Assembly: GCA_040005265.1 (NCBI GenBank) | Contig: JBDTZF010000056.1 | Span: 1 to 16,786 of the forward strand | DNA length: 16,786 nucleotides | Direction: 5' to 3' | Source of the DNA: JBDTZF01 sp040005265 | GTDB lineage: Bacteria; Verrucomicrobiota; Verrucomicrobiia; Chthoniobacterales; UBA10450 | Shown: piece by piece, positions 6,291-13,917 of the stretch | Position numbering within the stretch: the stretch's first letter is position 1 | Layout of the letters: the number at the start of each line of letters is the position of its first letter | Position numbers and translations under genes: made by a program | The notes under the pieces: model-generated | The model's input: only the letters and a program-made list of their open reading frames with translations | Told to the model about the DNA's origin: nothing | Database searches by the model: none

Positions 6291-8429
6291 CTATTTGCCT
6301 TCCTGCGACGGGCCCGCGGGCGCTTTCTTCTTCTCCGCTGCACCAATGCCGAGCCTCTTCAGAAACGGTGCGCTAGATTGTTTTCGGCCGAGAAATTTTT
6401 CGATCGACGTGGTCACGTCGCGCGAATCGCCAGGCTCGTAGATTTCGCGACGCAGTTTCATCCCAGCGCGTTTGTCGAGGTAACCGTTTTTCTCGAAAAC
6501 CGTTGCCATGTCGGCAGCGATCGCGTCCGACCAGGCGTAGCCGTAATAACCGGCATCGTAGCCGTTAAATCCGCGAAAGCCGGTGATGAAACTTGTTTGC
6601 GGATCAATCGGCAGAAAAACGCGCTCCAGAATGGGATTGGAAATAGCCAGATAATCGTAGGTCGTGTCGGCGGGATGAGGCCCGTGGAGAGCAAGGTCGA
6701 GAAGAGCGAAAGCAAATTGGCGCCGATAAAACATGCCCGCGGTGGCGAGCCTGGCGGCGTTCATTTTCTGAATGATTTCTACGGGAATTTTTTTCGAACG
6801 ATCGCGGTAATCGGCGGCAAAGGTATCGAGAGTCGCTTTGTCCCAGATCCAGTTTTGCAGCATTTGCGAAGGTGCCTCGACGAAGTCGACCGGCACATGT
6901 GTCCCGGCGAAGCGGCCATATTTTGCGCGGGTCACAATGCAATGCAGCGCGTGCCCGAGCTCGTGAAACAGAACCTCGGTCTCGGAATGGCTCAGCAATG
7001 ACGGCTTGGCGCCGTTGGGCGGTGGAAAATTGAGAATCACCGCGGCCACAGGCGCCTGATACTTTCCCTCGGCTAGACGTCTGCCGTTAACAATTTCAGA
7101 TTCGCCGCCGCCTGCGGTTTTTCCTTCTCGCGGAAATAAGTCCAAATACAAGAGTCCTAACGGTGCGTTGGTGGCAGTATCGGAAACGACGTAAAGCCGT
7201 AACTCATTGGCCCATTTGGTCGGCGGCTTGATTTCGTCAAAGCACAGACCGAAAACGCGCCCGAAAATTACAAACATGCCGTCGAGCGTTTGCTGAAATG
7301 GAAAGAACACTCGCAGTGTTTCCTTATCGACGGCGAACTTCTGCTTGGTCAGCTGATTGTTGTAGTACCGCCAATCCCAGACATTGATCTTCGCGTTCGG
7401 ATCCTTCGAGTCGGCGGCTTTCATCTTTTGCAGCTCGCGCAGTTCGTCGTCGAACTTCGGCTGAATGCCCGTAACGAGATTGTCGATGTAGGTTTGCGCG
7501 TTCGCGGCGGTCCTGGCCATCCGCACTTCGGCCTGATAATCCGCCCACGATTTGTAACCGAGGCGCAGCGCAATCTTGTTCCTAAGGGCCAGCATCTGGT
7601 TCACCACCGGAACGTTCTTGTCTTTCGCAAGCGAGTCGTGCGCGACGTAAACCTTCCTGCGAGTGGCTTCGCTTCGCGCGCTCTCTTCCACGGTGTTGTA
7701 TTGCCACGTGAGGTTGGCCATCACTTGGAATAAGTCGCTGTCGATCTTGATTCCGGGCGACGAAAGAAAATCATCGGGCACTCCATCGAGGTCCGCTTTC
7801 TTAAAGACGACCGGCGCTGTGGCCGCGAAAAGGTTACTGTCGAATTCGGCGGCAAGATCCGAAAGCTCCCGGCGCATTCGTTCTACCTGCTTGCGTGCGA
7901 TCGGTGACAATTCCATCCCGGCCCGGCGATAATCACGCAGCATTTCGTCTAACAGTTTCTTGTCTTCGCCGCTTAGTTTTGGCTTCGTCGCAGCGAATGC
8001 TTTGATCGCTTTGAAGATGTCCTCTCGATAATCAATCCCGATGTTCCATTCCTGGAATTTTTTCGACGCGCCCTCCGCCACCGCCCGCATGACCGGATCA
8101 GGATTTGTTTCGCTAATGAGTGCGGCTCGATTCGCCACGAGATCAGCTTGCGAGCGCAAATCCTCCAGGGCGGCGATTGTAGTTTCGAAGGTGACGTATT
8201 CTAGAGTCTGCGAGCCGATCTGATCGAGCGCCGCATTTCCCTTGGCGATCGTGTCGACAATCGAAGCCGTGAGCGCCTCGGGCGTTTGCTCCCAATCAGG
8301 AACGCTCAGGACGCGATTCGCCCGCGCCGCGGCGGCCTGGAAGGTATCGATAGTCTTGAGATCGCCTGCAGAAAGGTCATAGCGCGGATCAGCGACCAGC
8401 AACAAGAGCCCAAGGAGCGAAAATTTCAT
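6291..8429 (-). CDS. Exported M3-family zinc oligopeptidase, paralogue B
   Basis: Second M3 oligopeptidase, 712 residues from ATG 8429, colinear with paralogue A over its whole length and by eye roughly 60% identical. The active site is complete: HELGH at about 489-493, Glu at about 518 in DFVEAPSQ, and GYDAGYYGYAWSDA near the C-terminus. The N-terminus MKFSLLGLLLLVADP is a short hydrophobic leader, weaker than that of paralogue A, with no lipobox, so export is likely but less certain. The upstream GTG 8459 is rejected because it begins inside repeat copy 3. The C-terminal tail (AGPSQEGK) also matches paralogue A (ASPSQESR). The two probably arose by local duplication. They are divergent from the marC gene, and any promoter must overlap or lie beyond repeat copy 3. 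Confidence 0.92.
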   Translation of the reverse strand: MKFSLLGLLLLVADPRYDLSAGDLKTIDTFQAAAARANRVLSVPDWEQTPEALTASIVDTIAKGNAALDQIGSQTLEYVTFETTIAALEDLRSQADLVANRAALISETNPDPVMRAVAEGASKKFQEWNIGIDYREDIFKAIKAFAATKPKLSGEDKKLLDEMLRDYRRAGMELSPIARKQVERMRRELSDLAAEFDSNLFAATAPVVFKKADLDGVPDDFLSSPGIKIDSDLFQVMANLTWQYNTVEESARSEATRRKVYVAHDSLAKDKNVPVVNQMLALRNKIALRLGYKSWADYQAEVRMARTAANAQTYIDNLVTGIQPKFDDELRELQKMKAADSKDPNAKINVWDWRYYNNQLTKQKFAVDKETLRVFFPFQQTLDGMFVIFGRVFGLCFDEIKPPTKWANELRLYVVSDTATNAPLGLLYLDLFPREGKTAGGGESEIVNGRRLAEGKYQAPVAAVILNFPPPNGAKPSLLSHSETEVLFHELGHALHCIVTRAKYGRFAGTHVPVDFVEAPSQMLQNWIWDKATLDTFAADYRDRSKKIPVEIIQKMNAARLATAGMFYRRQFAFALLDLALHGPHPADTTYDYLAISNPILERVFLPIDPQTSFITGFRGFNGYDAGYYGYAWSDAIAADMATVFEKNGYLDKRAGMKLRREIYEPGDSRDVTTSIEKFLGRKQSSAPFLKRLGIGAAEKKKAPAGPSQEGK

Positions 8430-8454
8430 CGACCGAATGTTGGAAAATGAATCA

Positions 8455-8534
8455 GCCACAGATTTACACAGATTTTCACGGATAGGCGGAAGGAATTTTG
8501 CTGAATCTGTGTTTCATCTGTGTTCATCTGTGGC
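8455..8534. repeat. Palindromic intergenic repeat, copy 3
   Basis: The left arm is GCCACAGATTTACACAGAT and the right arm is ATCTGTGTTCATCTGTGGC, with the same internal TGAATCTGTGTTTCATC block as copy 2. It is the AT-richer variant of the family. It fills most of the 135-bp divergent gap between M3 paralogue B and marC, so it sits where both promoters would be expected. Confidence 0.75.
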
Positions 8535-8564
8535 GAAAACGTGCAGTGTTAGACTCACTCCACC

Positions 8565-9137
8565 GTGATCCAGAAATTTCTCCTCGCTTTCATCCCGCTG
8601 TTTGTCGCGGTCGATCCGATCGGGCTCGTGGCCATTTTCATGGGCTTGGGGACGAAGGCGTCGCGCGAACATCGACAACGGCAGGCGTTCCTCGGAATTC
8701 TCACCGGTCTCTGCATTGCCGTCGGATTTGTTTTTCTTGGCCGAATTATTTTCACCGCTCTTGGAATTAGCGTGGCGGATTTCCAAGTTGCAGGGGGATT
8801 GATCCTGCTGCTCCTGGCCATTCGCGAGCTCGTCGGGTTTGGTCCGCACGACGAGAGTGGCAGCGATGAGTTCGGCGTAGTGCCGCTGGGGATGCCGCTT
8901 ATCGCGGGGCCGGCCTTGCTGACTGCGCTGCTGATCTTGGTGGATAGCGTGGGACTCGTTTACACGCTGGCGTCACTCATCGCAAATCTCGCGCTGGTGG
9001 CGATTGCTCTTTGCAATGCTGATCGTTTCTCGCGTTTGATGGGCACACAAGGCCTGCGGGGTGTGTCCAAGATCATCGCGCTACTGCTCGCCGCGATCGC
9101 AATCAGCCTGATTCGCCGCGGCTGGCAGGGAACCTGA
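8565..9137 (+). CDS. MarC-family integral membrane protein
   Basis: A 190-residue, very hydrophobic protein of the MarC/UPF0056 family. Seen: the family N-terminus FIPLFVAVDPIGLVAIFMGL (10-29), the cytosolic-looking RQRQAF turn, the FQVAGGLILLLLAI segment (73-86), a charged loop, then VPLGMPLIAGPALLTALLIL (110-129) and two further membrane stretches. About six transmembrane helices are likely. The length is slightly under the usual 200 or so. The function of the family is unsettled: E. coli MarC was first linked to multiple antibiotic resistance but that role was later disputed. The start is GTG 8565; the next in-frame option would cut into the first helix. It converges on the lipoprotein gene. 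Confidence 0.88.
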   Translation: MIQKFLLAFIPLFVAVDPIGLVAIFMGLGTKASREHRQRQAFLGILTGLCIAVGFVFLGRIIFTALGISVADFQVAGGLILLLLAIRELVGFGPHDESGSDEFGVVPLGMPLIAGPALLTALLILVDSVGLVYTLASLIANLALVAIALCNADRFSRLMGTQGLRGVSKIIALLLAAIAISLIRRGWQGT

Positions 9138-9151
9138 GATCAGCTTGTCGC

Positions 9152-9188
9152 GCTTCCAGCCCGCCTTTTGCTCGACGGGCTAGAAAGC
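9152..9188. terminator. Possible bidirectional terminator between convergent genes
   Basis: AGCCCG (9158-9163) pairs with CGGGCT (9176-9181), and the outer GCTT (9152-9155) pairs with AAGC (9185-9188). It lies in the 76-bp gap between the ends of marC (+) and the lipoprotein gene (-). It has no flanking T-tract, so the call rests on position and stem alone. Confidence 0.35.
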
Positions 9189-9213
9189 GGCAACAACTAA
9201 CGCAATGTCGATC

Positions 9214-9588
9214 TTACGTGATGTGACGGCGGGTGCGCGGCCACCACTCTTTCAACTGCGCTGATTTATCTCCGGCTTTGTAGCGCTTGTTCAACTCGGC
9301 TTCGATCTTCTTGATCTCGTCCTGAGCCGGCAGCTGCGGACCATGTGAGATGTATGCGGGCACGCCGTTGGCCGTCTGGGTTTGCGGAAGCATTGCATAC
9401 ATATCGAGACGTTTCTTTTGCAAAGCCGCCGTGGTCCAGCTCGCGTAGACGCCCGAAGGGCCGCTTACTTCCGATGTGGTTGAATACCGCGCGTACGGAT
9501 AATTCCCACCAGGGGTGCTGACTTGTTGAGATTCCTCCACACAGCCAACGAGTCCCACCGCTAACACTAGTGCCAATAATTGTTTCAT
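9214..9588 (-). CDS. Small lipoprotein of unknown function
   Basis: A 124-residue protein with a textbook lipoprotein signal: MKQLLALVLAVGLVGC, lipobox LVGC with Cys16. The mature part starts with a flexible Ser/Gly/Tyr-rich stretch (about 17-45), then a charged helical region with EIKKIEAELNKRYKAGDKSAQLKEWW, and ends in a basic RTRRHIT tail. I do not recognise a family. The start at 9588 is supported by AAGGA on the minus strand 7 bases upstream. It is divergent from hpnH and convergent with marC, so it is probably its own transcription unit. Confidence 0.8.
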   Translation of the reverse strand: MKQLLALVLAVGLVGCVEESQQVSTPGGNYPYARYSTTSEVSGPSGVYASWTTAALQKKRLDMYAMLPQTQTANGVPAYISHGPQLPAQDEIKKIEAELNKRYKAGDKSAQLKEWWPRTRRHIT

Positions 9589-9595
9589 ATCGTTA

Positions 9596-9600
9596 TCCTT
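9596..9600 (-). promoter_or_regulatory. Ribosome binding site of the lipoprotein gene
   Basis: AAGGA on the minus strand, 7 bases before the ATG at 9588. It fixes the start and is one of few clear Shine-Dalgarno sites in this window. Confidence 0.5.
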
Positions 9601-9743
9601 GGTTTCGTAAGACGTTCTATCTTATTGATTGAACCATAAAATTGAATCGCGGTCGCACGATATTTGGTCTTGAAAATCGTCCGGGCGGCCAAATAAAGCG
9701 GCAAACACGAATCAGGTAGCAAATCGACGCGGATTTGGGTCTA

Positions 9744-9771
9744 TTGACACACTGGCGGGCCTTGTTACTAT
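9744..9771 (+). promoter_or_regulatory. Sigma-70-like promoter immediately before hpnH
   Basis: TTGACA (9744-9749, perfect -35 consensus), a 16-base spacer and TACTAT (9766-9771, 4 of 6 to -10 consensus). A start about 7 bases after the -10 would fall near 9778, only about 4 bases before the hpnH ATG at 9782, so the mRNA would be leaderless or nearly so. No Shine-Dalgarno sequence precedes this ATG, which fits. The rest of the 193-bp gap (9589-9743) shows only the lipoprotein gene's own upstream region and no repeat. Confidence 0.5.
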
Positions 9772-9781
9772 CCTCGCTCTT

Positions 9782-11071
9782 ATGAGATTTCCTCTCCCCC
9801 TGACGACAAAGATCGCCGCCTATATGATCGGGCATAAGTTGCGCGGTACCAAGAGGTTCGCCACGGTGCTGCAACTCGAGCCGCTACATACCTGCAACTT
9901 GACTTGCACCGGCTGCGGGCGGATTCGCGAATACTCGACCTCGATGAAGGACATAATGAGCCTGGAGGACTGTTTGGGAGCGGCGGAAGAGTGTAAGGCG
10001 CCGATGGTTTCCATATGCGGCGGCGAACCGCTGATTTATCCGCAGATCGAAGCGCTGGTCAAAGGTCTGCTCGAGCAAAAGCGCATCATTTATATCTGCA
10101 CCAACGCCATGTTTATGCGCAAGAAAATGCGCGAATGGCTGGCGGCGCAGTTATCGGCTCAACCGGAATTCGTTGAGGAGAAAATCGAGGCGTTGCTCGC
10201 GGCCGGTTTAATCAGCGAGAAAGACGCGGCCGAAGTGCGCAAGGGACCGAAAGATCCGGCGAAACCGACGATTGGCCCGAGTGCGTGGATGTATTGGAAC
10301 GTGCATCTCGACGGCCTCGAGCGTATCCACGACCTCATCGTTGAACGCGAAGGCGTGTTCAAGGAATGCATCCTGGCGATCAAGATGGCGAAAATTCTCG
10401 GCTATCAGGTCGCGACCAACACGACAATCTACAAGGAAACCGACATGAACGAGGTCGAGCAGATGTTCGATTATCTTTCCGATCTCGGCGTAGACGGCCA
10501 CACCATTTCGCCCGGTTACGAATACGACGCGGCCAAAAAGGACATGATCAAGCGGCTTAATTTACAGCCGGAGAACTTCTTTCTCACGCGCAAGATGACG
10601 ATCGAGAAATTCCAAAAGATCGAGCAGTGGATGAATGACTACACCCTTTTCGGTACACCGATTTATTTCGAGTTTCTCGGCGGCAAACGCGATCTGACTT
10701 GTTCGGCCTGGGCGATCCCGACGCGGAACATTCGCGGCTGGAAAGGGCCCTGCTATCTGATGACCGACGCGCATTACTCGAGCTACGCGGAGATGCTCGA
10801 GAAGGTGCAGTGGGATAATTACGGGGTGGTCGATGGGGTGGCGCGCGATAGTCGTTGCGAAAACTGCATGGTGCACTGCGGGTACGAACCGACGGCCAGC
10901 CTCGGGCTTCAGGCGCAGCGGGGCGATACCTGGAAGAATATTAAGTTCAATTTTGGCGCGAAACCAAAACCCACCGGCCGTGGCAGCGAGACGATCGCGT
11001 TCAATGGCGTGAGCAGTGGCAATGGGCATATCTCGGGCAAACGCGCCGAGCCCGCCGCGCAAGCTTCGTAA
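9782..11071 (+). CDS. hpnH: HpnH, radical SAM adenosyl-hopene transferase, with an internal insertion
   Basis: Radical SAM enzyme that joins the 5'-deoxyadenosyl group to diploptene to give adenosylhopane, the first step toward C35 extended hopanoids. Seen: the [4Fe-4S] motif CNLTCTGC (Cys 38, 42, 45) after VLQLEPLHT, the GGEPL motif (80-84), TNTTIY (about 212-217), SPGYEYDAA (243-251), and the C-terminal Cys cluster CENCMVHCGYEP (Cys 359, 362, 366). The N-terminus lines up with family starts, so ATG 9782 is right despite lacking a ribosome binding site. Between the TNA segment (108-110) and WNVHLDG (172-178) lie about 50 residues, much of it charged and helical (EFVEEKIEALL, SEKDAAEVRKGPKDPAKP), where typical HpnH has only a short link. 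It is followed 7 bp later by shc. Confidence 0.92.
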   Translation: MRFPLPLTTKIAAYMIGHKLRGTKRFATVLQLEPLHTCNLTCTGCGRIREYSTSMKDIMSLEDCLGAAEECKAPMVSICGGEPLIYPQIEALVKGLLEQKRIIYICTNAMFMRKKMREWLAAQLSAQPEFVEEKIEALLAAGLISEKDAAEVRKGPKDPAKPTIGPSAWMYWNVHLDGLERIHDLIVEREGVFKECILAIKMAKILGYQVATNTTIYKETDMNEVEQMFDYLSDLGVDGHTISPGYEYDAAKKDMIKRLNLQPENFFLTRKMTIEKFQKIEQWMNDYTLFGTPIYFEFLGGKRDLTCSAWAIPTRNIRGWKGPCYLMTDAHYSSYAEMLEKVQWDNYGVVDGVARDSRCENCMVHCGYEPTASLGLQAQRGDTWKNIKFNFGAKPKPTGRGSETIAFNGVSSGNGHISGKRAEPAAQAS

Positions 11072-11078
11072 GATCGAC

Positions 11079-13076
11079 ATGGCGAAGGCCTCGCCCAGCG
11101 TAATTTCTTTGCCGAGCGCAGCGCCCGACGCAGCGGGTGCTTACTCTGCCGCGGGGGATCAGATTTCGATCGCCATCAAGCGCGCCCAGGAAAATCTCCT
11201 GCGCCAACAGCACGCCGACGGTCATTGGTGCGGCGAGTTGATGGTGGATAGCACGCTTTGCTCCGATTTCGTGCAGTTCATGCATTGGTCCGGCGAAGTG
11301 GACGAACAAATGCAGCAGCGTTGCGTTCGCCATATTCTGAAACGCCAATTGCCGGAAGGCGGATGGAATATTTATCAGGGCGGCCCGAGTGAGATAAACG
11401 CTTCGGTTAAAGCTTACTTCGCGCTCAAGCTCGCCGGCTATTCAGCCGATCTGCCGTTCATGCAGGAGGCGCGCGCAAACATTCTGCGACTCGGGGGAAT
11501 TCCGAAACTGAATACGTTTAGCAAGCTGTACCTCGCATTGCTCGGTCAGTTTCCGTGGAAATATTTGCCGACGATTCCCGTGGAAATGGTTCTTCTGCCA
11601 TCCTGGGCGCCTTTCCACATTTACAAGATGTCGTCGTGGAGCCGGGCCATGCTCATTCCGCTCGCCATCATCAATCATTTCAAGCCGACCCGCCGATTAC
11701 CGGGGCTCAAGCAATTACACGAACTCTACCCGCTCGGCACCGAGCATAAGGATTTTACCCTGCCGCGCGATGAGCGCTTTCTTACCTGGAGAAATTTTTT
11801 CCTGCGGACGGACGAAGTGCTCAAGTTCATCGGCCGGCTTTTGAGCAGCCCTTTGCGCAAAATTGCGCTGGAAGAGGCGGAACGCTGGATGGTCGAACGC
11901 ATCGGGGAGGGAAGCGATGGTCTGGCCACGGTTTACCCGGCGATGCTGAATTCGATCATCGCGCTGCGCACACTTGGCTACGCCAAAAACCATCCGCTTT
12001 TTGCCAAAGCGAAGAAGGATTTTGCCGGGCTCTTTGTCGATGATCCCGAAGATTTTCGGATTCAGCCATGCCTCTCTCCGGTTTGGGACACCGCGATCAA
12101 CATGATTGCGCTGGCCGAATCGGGCCTTCCGTCCAACCATCCGGCCTTGGAAAAAGCTTCCGATTGGTTGCTGGAAAAAGAAGTGCGAATTCGTGGAGAC
12201 TGGACAAGGAACAATCCGCATCCTGGAGCGAGCGGGTGGGCATTCGAGTACAACAACGTTTATTATCCCGATACGGACGACACCGCGATGGTGTTGATGG
12301 CGTTGCGGCTCGTTCAATCGAAAGACCCTCAACCACTGGCGGCAACGTTTGCCCGGGCTCTGCCATGGCAACTGAGTTTTCAGTGTCGCGATGGCGGTTG
12401 GGCTGCGTTCGACAAGGACGTCACGACGCAATGGCTGGAAGACATGCCCTTTGCCGATCACAATGCAATCCTCGATCCGACCTGCAGCGATCTGACTGCG
12501 CGCACGCTCGAGCTTTTCGGATACATCAATTTCGATCGTAAACATTTCGCGGTGCAACACGCTCTTCGTTATCTGATCAAAACGCAGGAGGATGACGGTT
12601 CCTGGTACGGACGGTGGGGCGTTAACTACATCTACGGCACGTGGCAGGTCCTGCGTGGGCTGCGCGCGATCGGTCAGGATATGACGCAAGATTGGATCCT
12701 GCGCGGGCGCGACTGGCTGGAGAGTTGCCAGAATGAAGATGGCGGCTGGGGCGAAACCTGCGCGTCGTACGATAACCCGCAATTGAAGGGGCGCGGCGAA
12801 AGTACGGCGTCACAGACGGCTTGGGCGGTCATGGGCCTTTGCGCGTGCGGCGATCTCGATCGCCGAAGCATCCAGCGCGGATTGCGTTTCCTGCTCAATT
12901 CCCAAAAATCGGATGGGGCGTGGGACGAACCGCAAACCACCGGCACCGGTTTTCCAAAGGTTTTTTATCTAAAGTACGACATGTACCGGCAAAACTTCCC
13001 GTTGCTCGCGCTCGCCACCTACGTGAATTATCGCGGTGGTCTGGACACTCGTCCCGGCTTCTACAGCTGTAAGTAG
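11079..13076 (+). CDS. shc: Squalene-hopene cyclase
   Basis: Monotopic membrane triterpene cyclase that folds squalene into hopene/hopanol. It is 665 residues from ATG 11079 (family about 630-720). Seen: the protonating acid motif DTDDTA (398-403, the usual DXDDTA), and six QW repeats by eye: QHADGHW (44-50), QLPEGGW (90-96), QCRDGGW (435-441), QEDDGSW (503-509), QNEDGGW (551-557) and QKSDGAW (609-615). The end FYLKYDMYRQNFPLLAL is also typical of cyclases. In-frame codons upstream of 11079 read into the 3' end of hpnH and add no conserved sequence. It is 7 bp after hpnH, so one operon making adenosylhopane is likely. The squalene-forming genes (hpnCDE) are not in the window. Confidence 0.96.
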   Translation: MAKASPSVISLPSAAPDAAGAYSAAGDQISIAIKRAQENLLRQQHADGHWCGELMVDSTLCSDFVQFMHWSGEVDEQMQQRCVRHILKRQLPEGGWNIYQGGPSEINASVKAYFALKLAGYSADLPFMQEARANILRLGGIPKLNTFSKLYLALLGQFPWKYLPTIPVEMVLLPSWAPFHIYKMSSWSRAMLIPLAIINHFKPTRRLPGLKQLHELYPLGTEHKDFTLPRDERFLTWRNFFLRTDEVLKFIGRLLSSPLRKIALEEAERWMVERIGEGSDGLATVYPAMLNSIIALRTLGYAKNHPLFAKAKKDFAGLFVDDPEDFRIQPCLSPVWDTAINMIALAESGLPSNHPALEKASDWLLEKEVRIRGDWTRNNPHPGASGWAFEYNNVYYPDTDDTAMVLMALRLVQSKDPQPLAATFARALPWQLSFQCRDGGWAAFDKDVTTQWLEDMPFADHNAILDPTCSDLTARTLELFGYINFDRKHFAVQHALRYLIKTQEDDGSWYGRWGVNYIYGTWQVLRGLRAIGQDMTQDWILRGRDWLESCQNEDGGWGETCASYDNPQLKGRGESTASQTAWAVMGLCACGDLDRRSIQRGLRFLLNSQKSDGAWDEPQTTGTGFPKVFYLKYDMYRQNFPLLALATYVNYRGGLDTRPGFYSCK

Positions 13077-13154
13077 GTAGGGGCGATTGACCTCAATCGC
13101 CCGGCCAGCTGTCGATCGCGCAGCCCACGGGCGTTTCAGGTGAACCGCCCCTAC
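13077..13154. repeat. Double-hairpin inverted repeat after shc
   Basis: Outer arms GTAGGGGCG (13077-13085) and CGCCCCTAC (13146-13154) are perfectly inverted. Inside, GGCGATTGA-CC-TCAATCGCC (13082-13101) is a perfect palindrome, and GGGCGTTTCA with TGAACCGCCC (13129-13150 region) forms a second with one mismatch. It begins at the base after the shc stop codon (TAG 13074-13076). The layout, GTAG-hairpin-spacer-hairpin-CTAC, is shared with the element at 13842-13914. It may end or stabilise the shc transcript. Confidence 0.7.
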
Positions 13155-13222
13155 CTGTGTATTCGTGGTCGTTCCAAAATAAAACCTGTTCATCGCGCCA
13201 AAGCGATTTAACAGTACAGATT

Positions 13223-13822
13223 ATGGCTTACGAATTACCGAAATTACCTTATCCCTACGATGCTCTGGAGCCGCACATCGATGCGCGCACGATGGAAATT
13301 CATCACACCAAGCATCATCAGGCCTACATCACCAACGTGAATAACGCGCTGAAGGGCAAACCCGATCTCGAGAACAAATCGGTCGAAGACTTGATCAGCA
13401 ATCTCAATGCAGTCCCGGAAGACATTCGCGCAGTGGTGCGCAACAATGGCGGCGGCCACGCCAATCATTCCTTCTTCTGGACGATCATGGGTCCGAAGGC
13501 CGGCGGTGAACCAAGCGGAAAACTTGCCGATGACATCAAGTCCTCCTTTGGCGGCTTCGATGCCTTCAAGGAAAAATTCGCGGATGCCGGCGTAAAACGT
13601 TTCGGCAGCGGCTGGTCCTGGCTCATTAAAAATAAGGCAGGCAGACTCGAAGTGATCTCGACGCCGAACCAGGATAGTCCCCTAATGGACGGCAATACGC
13701 CGATCCTTGGCCTCGACGTTTGGGAGCACGCTTACTATCTCAACTACCAAAACCGCCGGCCCGATTACATCAAAGCCTGGTGGAACGTGGTGAATTGGGA
13801 CGCAGTCGCGAAGAACTACTAA
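13223..13822 (+). CDS. sodA: Superoxide dismutase, Mn-type of the Fe/Mn family
   Basis: Dismutates superoxide to hydrogen peroxide and oxygen; cytoplasmic, with no signal peptide. It has 199 residues (family about 200). Metal ligands are His27 (EIHHTKHH), His82 (HANHSFFW), and Asp165 and His169 (DVWEHAYYLNY). The sequence NQDSP at 149-153, carrying the Gln of Mn enzymes, and GPKAGGEP favour manganese over iron, though metal use can be cambialistic. ATG 13223 begins the family's usual YELPKLPYPYDALEPHID, so the longer reading from 13157 is rejected. It stands alone between two inverted repeats, 68 bp after one and 19 bp before the other. I found no clear promoter in the short leader. Confidence 0.95.
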   Translation: MAYELPKLPYPYDALEPHIDARTMEIHHTKHHQAYITNVNNALKGKPDLENKSVEDLISNLNAVPEDIRAVVRNNGGGHANHSFFWTIMGPKAGGEPSGKLADDIKSSFGGFDAFKEKFADAGVKRFGSGWSWLIKNKAGRLEVISTPNQDSPLMDGNTPILGLDVWEHAYYLNYQNRRPDYIKAWWNVVNWDAVAKNY

Positions 13823-13841
13823 CGGCGGTCGCGAGTCTTTT

Positions 13842-13914
13842 TGTAGCGGCGGTCTATGACCGTCGCTAACTTTATTGCCCAAGAGATATGCGACGGTCAC
13901 AGACCGCCGCTACA
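13842..13914. repeat. 25-bp near-perfect inverted repeat directly before dapL
   Basis: The left arm 13842-13866 and right arm 13890-13914 match at 24 of 25 positions when inverted (13 outer bases TGTAGCGGCGGTC/GACCGCCGCTACA are perfect; one mismatch inside), with a 23-base spacer. Each arm also folds on itself (CGGTC-TAT-GACCG on the left, CGGTC-ACA-GACCG on the right). It ends 3 bases before the dapL ATG and starts 20 bases after the sodA stop. Confidence 0.8.
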
Positions 13915-13917
13915 GCC

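Noticed and set aside
3901..8534. The three repeat copies as a CRISPR array
   Set aside because: The copies are more than 2 kb apart with genes between them, are diverged, and no cas genes are present.
11715..12782. 355-codon open frame on the minus strand
   Set aside because: It lies wholly antisense to shc, which has six QW motifs and the DTDDTA acid motif. The frame is a codon-composition shadow.
13077..13914. Insertion sequence ends around sodA
   Set aside because: There is no transposase and no target-site duplication that I could see, and the two elements are each internally palindromic rather than a matched pair of terminal repeats.
13888..13917. Longer dapL N-terminus
   Set aside because: These codons are the right arm of the inverted repeat; DapL proteins begin at the MAFLNENYLKLQ-like sequence.
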